A stretch of 64,000 nt of DNA from the NCBI GenBank assembly GCA_029866965.1, contig CP123444.1, forward strand, positions 434,001 through 498,000. Reading direction: 5' to 3'. A model generated the notes under the pieces. That model did not search any database, was not told the origin of the DNA, and worked only from the letters and a program-made list of their open reading frames with translations. This DNA is from Flavobacteriaceae bacterium YJPT1-3. GTDB lineage: Bacteria; Bacteroidota; Bacteroidia; Flavobacteriales; Flavobacteriaceae. Position 1 is the first letter of the stretch. Each line of letters opens with the position of its first letter. A program made the translations under genes and the position numbers. Shown piece after piece: positions 62,348 to 64,000 of the stretch.

Positions 62348-63544
62348 TTACTTGGCCACCGTAAAGGTAAAAGTCGTCCCTTCTTCACTATCGGATCGCA
62401 ATTGAATTATCCCCTCCTGCTGATCCACTAGCTTTTTAACGAGCGCCAACCCGATTCCCGTTCCTTGATCCCCATGGCGATCCTTCGTATTTTGAGTTAC
62501 GAAAAGCCTAAAAATAGAGTCCTTGTTCTCCTCTGCAATTCCATCTCCATTATCACCTACCATAAATTGATAATGGGTATCCAATTCTTCAAATTGCAAA
62601 TTGATCTGTCGACGTGGTTTGGAATTGTATTTTAATGAATTTGTAATCAAATTGAGCAGAATTTGAATGACCACGCTGCGTCTTATTTGAATTTGAGGAT
62701 TCTCATCAGGCATGCGTACCTCTACATCGTCATCTATAACGACCAGATCGCAGACCTCTTCGAAAAGATCACGTATAAATACAGCTTCTTTTTTTGTCTC
62801 GGTATCGCCTACATCGTAATAATGCAAGAGTCCATCAATGTATTTAGCCAAGGTATTGGATGATTGTTGGATATAGCGAAGGTATTCCCCGGTGCTGTCA
62901 GACCAGGTTTCGTCGCGCTCTTCCTCCAACAATTCCACCAGCTGCCTGATATTGGACAAGGGGGACTTTAAATCGTGGGAGACCACCCGGGCAAATTTTC
63001 TCAGTGCCGTATTTTTTTCAGTCAGTCGCTCTTGCAATTTTTTCAGCCGATTATTTTGCACCTGCTGTTCGAACAATTGTACCACCTGTTTGGCCAGTGT
63101 TTTTAATGCTTCTTTTTGATTATCATCTAATTGGCGCGGCTGATGATCGTAAACACATAAAGTGCCTAGAGCGAAGCCCTGTGGATTAATCAAGGGTACA
63201 CCGGCATAAAAAATAGTTCGAAACACCTCAATGTTAGGATTTCCTTGAAATCGAGGGTCTTTACGAGCATCTTCAACAATGAAGATATCATCTTCAGTAT
63301 TTATAGCGTGACCACAAAACGAGGTTTCTCGAGGAGCTTCTTGAACGTCAACTCCGTGCCTTGATTTTAAATAATTTCGGTCTTGATCGACCAGGGTTAT
63401 TAGAGAGATCGGGGCCTCACAGATATAAGCCACCAGCGCTGTGATATTATCATAACTTTCTTCCGGAAGCGTGTCTAGTAACTGATAGCTGCGTAGCGCA
63501 ACCAAACGTTCCGATTCATTTTTGGGGATTTTTGGGGGTATCAT
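62348..63544 (-). CDS. GAF-sensor histidine kinase
   Basis: A 398-residue soluble sensor kinase: an N-terminal GAF domain (about 25-160, with SLITLVDQDRNYLKSRHG and FCGHAINTEDDIFIVEDARK), a short coiled coil, the HisKA box (FARVVSHDLKSPLSNIRQL, His near 190) and a HATPase domain (NLITNSLKYNS, GDNGDGIAEE, GTGIGLALVKKLV). There is no membrane helix. No response-regulator gene is adjacent, so its partner is elsewhere. The signal is unknown. Confidence 0.92.
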   Translation of the reverse strand: MIPPKIPKNESERLVALRSYQLLDTLPEESYDNITALVAYICEAPISLITLVDQDRNYLKSRHGVDVQEAPRETSFCGHAINTEDDIFIVEDARKDPRFQGNPNIEVFRTIFYAGVPLINPQGFALGTLCVYDHQPRQLDDNQKEALKTLAKQVVQLFEQQVQNNRLKKLQERLTEKNTALRKFARVVSHDLKSPLSNIRQLVELLEEERDETWSDSTGEYLRYIQQSSNTLAKYIDGLLHYYDVGDTETKKEAVFIRDLFEEVCDLVVIDDDVEVRMPDENPQIQIRRSVVIQILLNLITNSLKYNSKPRRQINLQFEELDTHYQFMVGDNGDGIAEENKDSIFRLFVTQNTKDRHGDQGTGIGLALVKKLVDQQEGIIQLRSDSEEGTTFTFTVAK

Positions 63545-63609
63545 AAAAAAGCACTTTCTACATTAACGGAAAAAAGTGGTTTTCGGTTTCCCAAGAAACT
63601 CCCAAAATT

Positions 63610-64000
63610 TCAATTCAGCTCCTTTTCGTAGAAATGAGTGGCGTCATATAAAAGTTCATTCATCTTACTGCGTTCAAAAGCAATTCGTTCATCATCCCAG
63701 TCCAGATATTTAACAAAGTCTTGTAAGACCACTTCTAGATAACGACTTACACTGTCGACATCAAAATACAAACGCCCGGTACGACGAATGAAAAAGTCGG
63801 CGAGACTATTGGCCATTTCTGAATGTACTGCGTACCATAATTCGGCACGGATCAATCGTTCCATCATATCCTCATTCAGGAAATAATTGATCTTCTTTAA
63901 AATGATCTCGCTTTGCTTACCATAGGTCGCGACCAGATACCAGGCCACATAATCATCAGCAATACCCAGATCCTGCAGGCGCTGAGCCAATTCCTTTCTA
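63610..64000 (-). CDS. C-terminal part of a glycerol-3-phosphate dehydrogenase (GlpD-like)
   Basis: The right window edge cuts this gene; the frame is open to 63999. The 130 residues seen match the C-terminal DAO_C domain of GlpD: helical, with RAELWYAVHSEMANSLADFF and IRRTGRLYFD. A TTG at 63990 is in frame but is not the real start. The enzyme would oxidise glycerol-3-phosphate at the membrane. Confidence 0.8.
   Translation of the reverse strand, partial: RKELAQRLQDLGIADDYVAWYLVATYGKQSEIILKKINYFLNEDMMERLIRAELWYAVHSEMANSLADFFIRRTGRLYFDVDSVSRYLEVVLQDFVKYLDWDDERIAFERSKMNELLYDATHFYEKELN

Overview
The window is a chromosomal segment of a member of the Bacteroidota, almost certainly family Flavobacteriaceae. 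The grounds are the gliding/type IX secretion operon gldKLMN, an XrtF-type exosortase with its partner, a class II HMG-CoA reductase beside a GYDIA-type GHMP kinase, a Bacteroidota-type mreBCD-pbp2-rodA cluster, and promoters of the form TTTG/TTG-N18-20-TAnnTTTG (or one base off) ahead of several genes. I do not assign a genus.

Layout. 1-4406: RND efflux adaptor and permease, plus the first codons of a third exported protein. 4500-7900: ABC-F ATPase, a DUF983 protein and a FAD oxidoreductase. 7906-16326: gldKLMN downstream of topA and an arginase-fold gene, all on the minus strand. 16489-22146: an LpxR-like protein facing miaB, then a sigma-54 activator without a receiver domain, lptE, a TPR protein and secG. 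22238-26830: groES-groEL, an untracked 27-residue basic peptide gene, the xrtF gene group and a GAF (fRMsr-like) protein. 26895-29850: ABC permease and purH. 30018-35512: mreB-mreC-mreD-pbp2-rodA. 35513-37448: an inserted segment with one secreted-protein gene. 37500-41562: endonuclease, peptide ABC permease and tail-specific protease. 41687-46221: surE, lpxB, NlpC/P60 and comEC. 46218-50550: thioredoxin-like protein, POT transporter and DPP-IV-like peptidase. 50713-52934: HMG-CoA reductase and GHMP kinase. 52985-60625: coaX, outer-membrane protein, TPR protein, lptC, small membrane protein, CNNM/CorC protein and a SurA/PpiD-type chaperone. 60785-62340: tRNA-Phe followed by an AT-rich accessory stretch. 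62348-64000: a GAF-histidine kinase and the C-terminus of a GlpD-like dehydrogenase.

Cell-envelope construction is the main theme: LPS genes (lptE, lptC, lpxB, LpxR-like), elongasome (MreBCD, PBP2, RodA), T9SS motor (GldKLMN), Sec export (SecG), exosortase, periplasmic chaperone and envelope proteases. A DPP-IV-like peptidase beside a POT transporter suggests oligopeptide use.

Two signals are not explained by ordinary annotation. First, the last 14 codons and stop of rodA recur 1.94 kb downstream with identical amino acids but different codons in 9 of 14 positions. The intervening segment has its own promoter, secreted-protein gene and terminator. This looks like DNA imported from a relative by recombination at the 3' end of rodA. 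Second, the perfect palindrome GCTTTCGCGAAAGC occurs six times exactly, three times with one mismatch, and in several shorter forms, mostly inside unrelated genes. Other points of interest are an arginase-fold protein that has lost three metal ligands next to the T9SS operon, and an exosortase with a nearby small candidate substrate.
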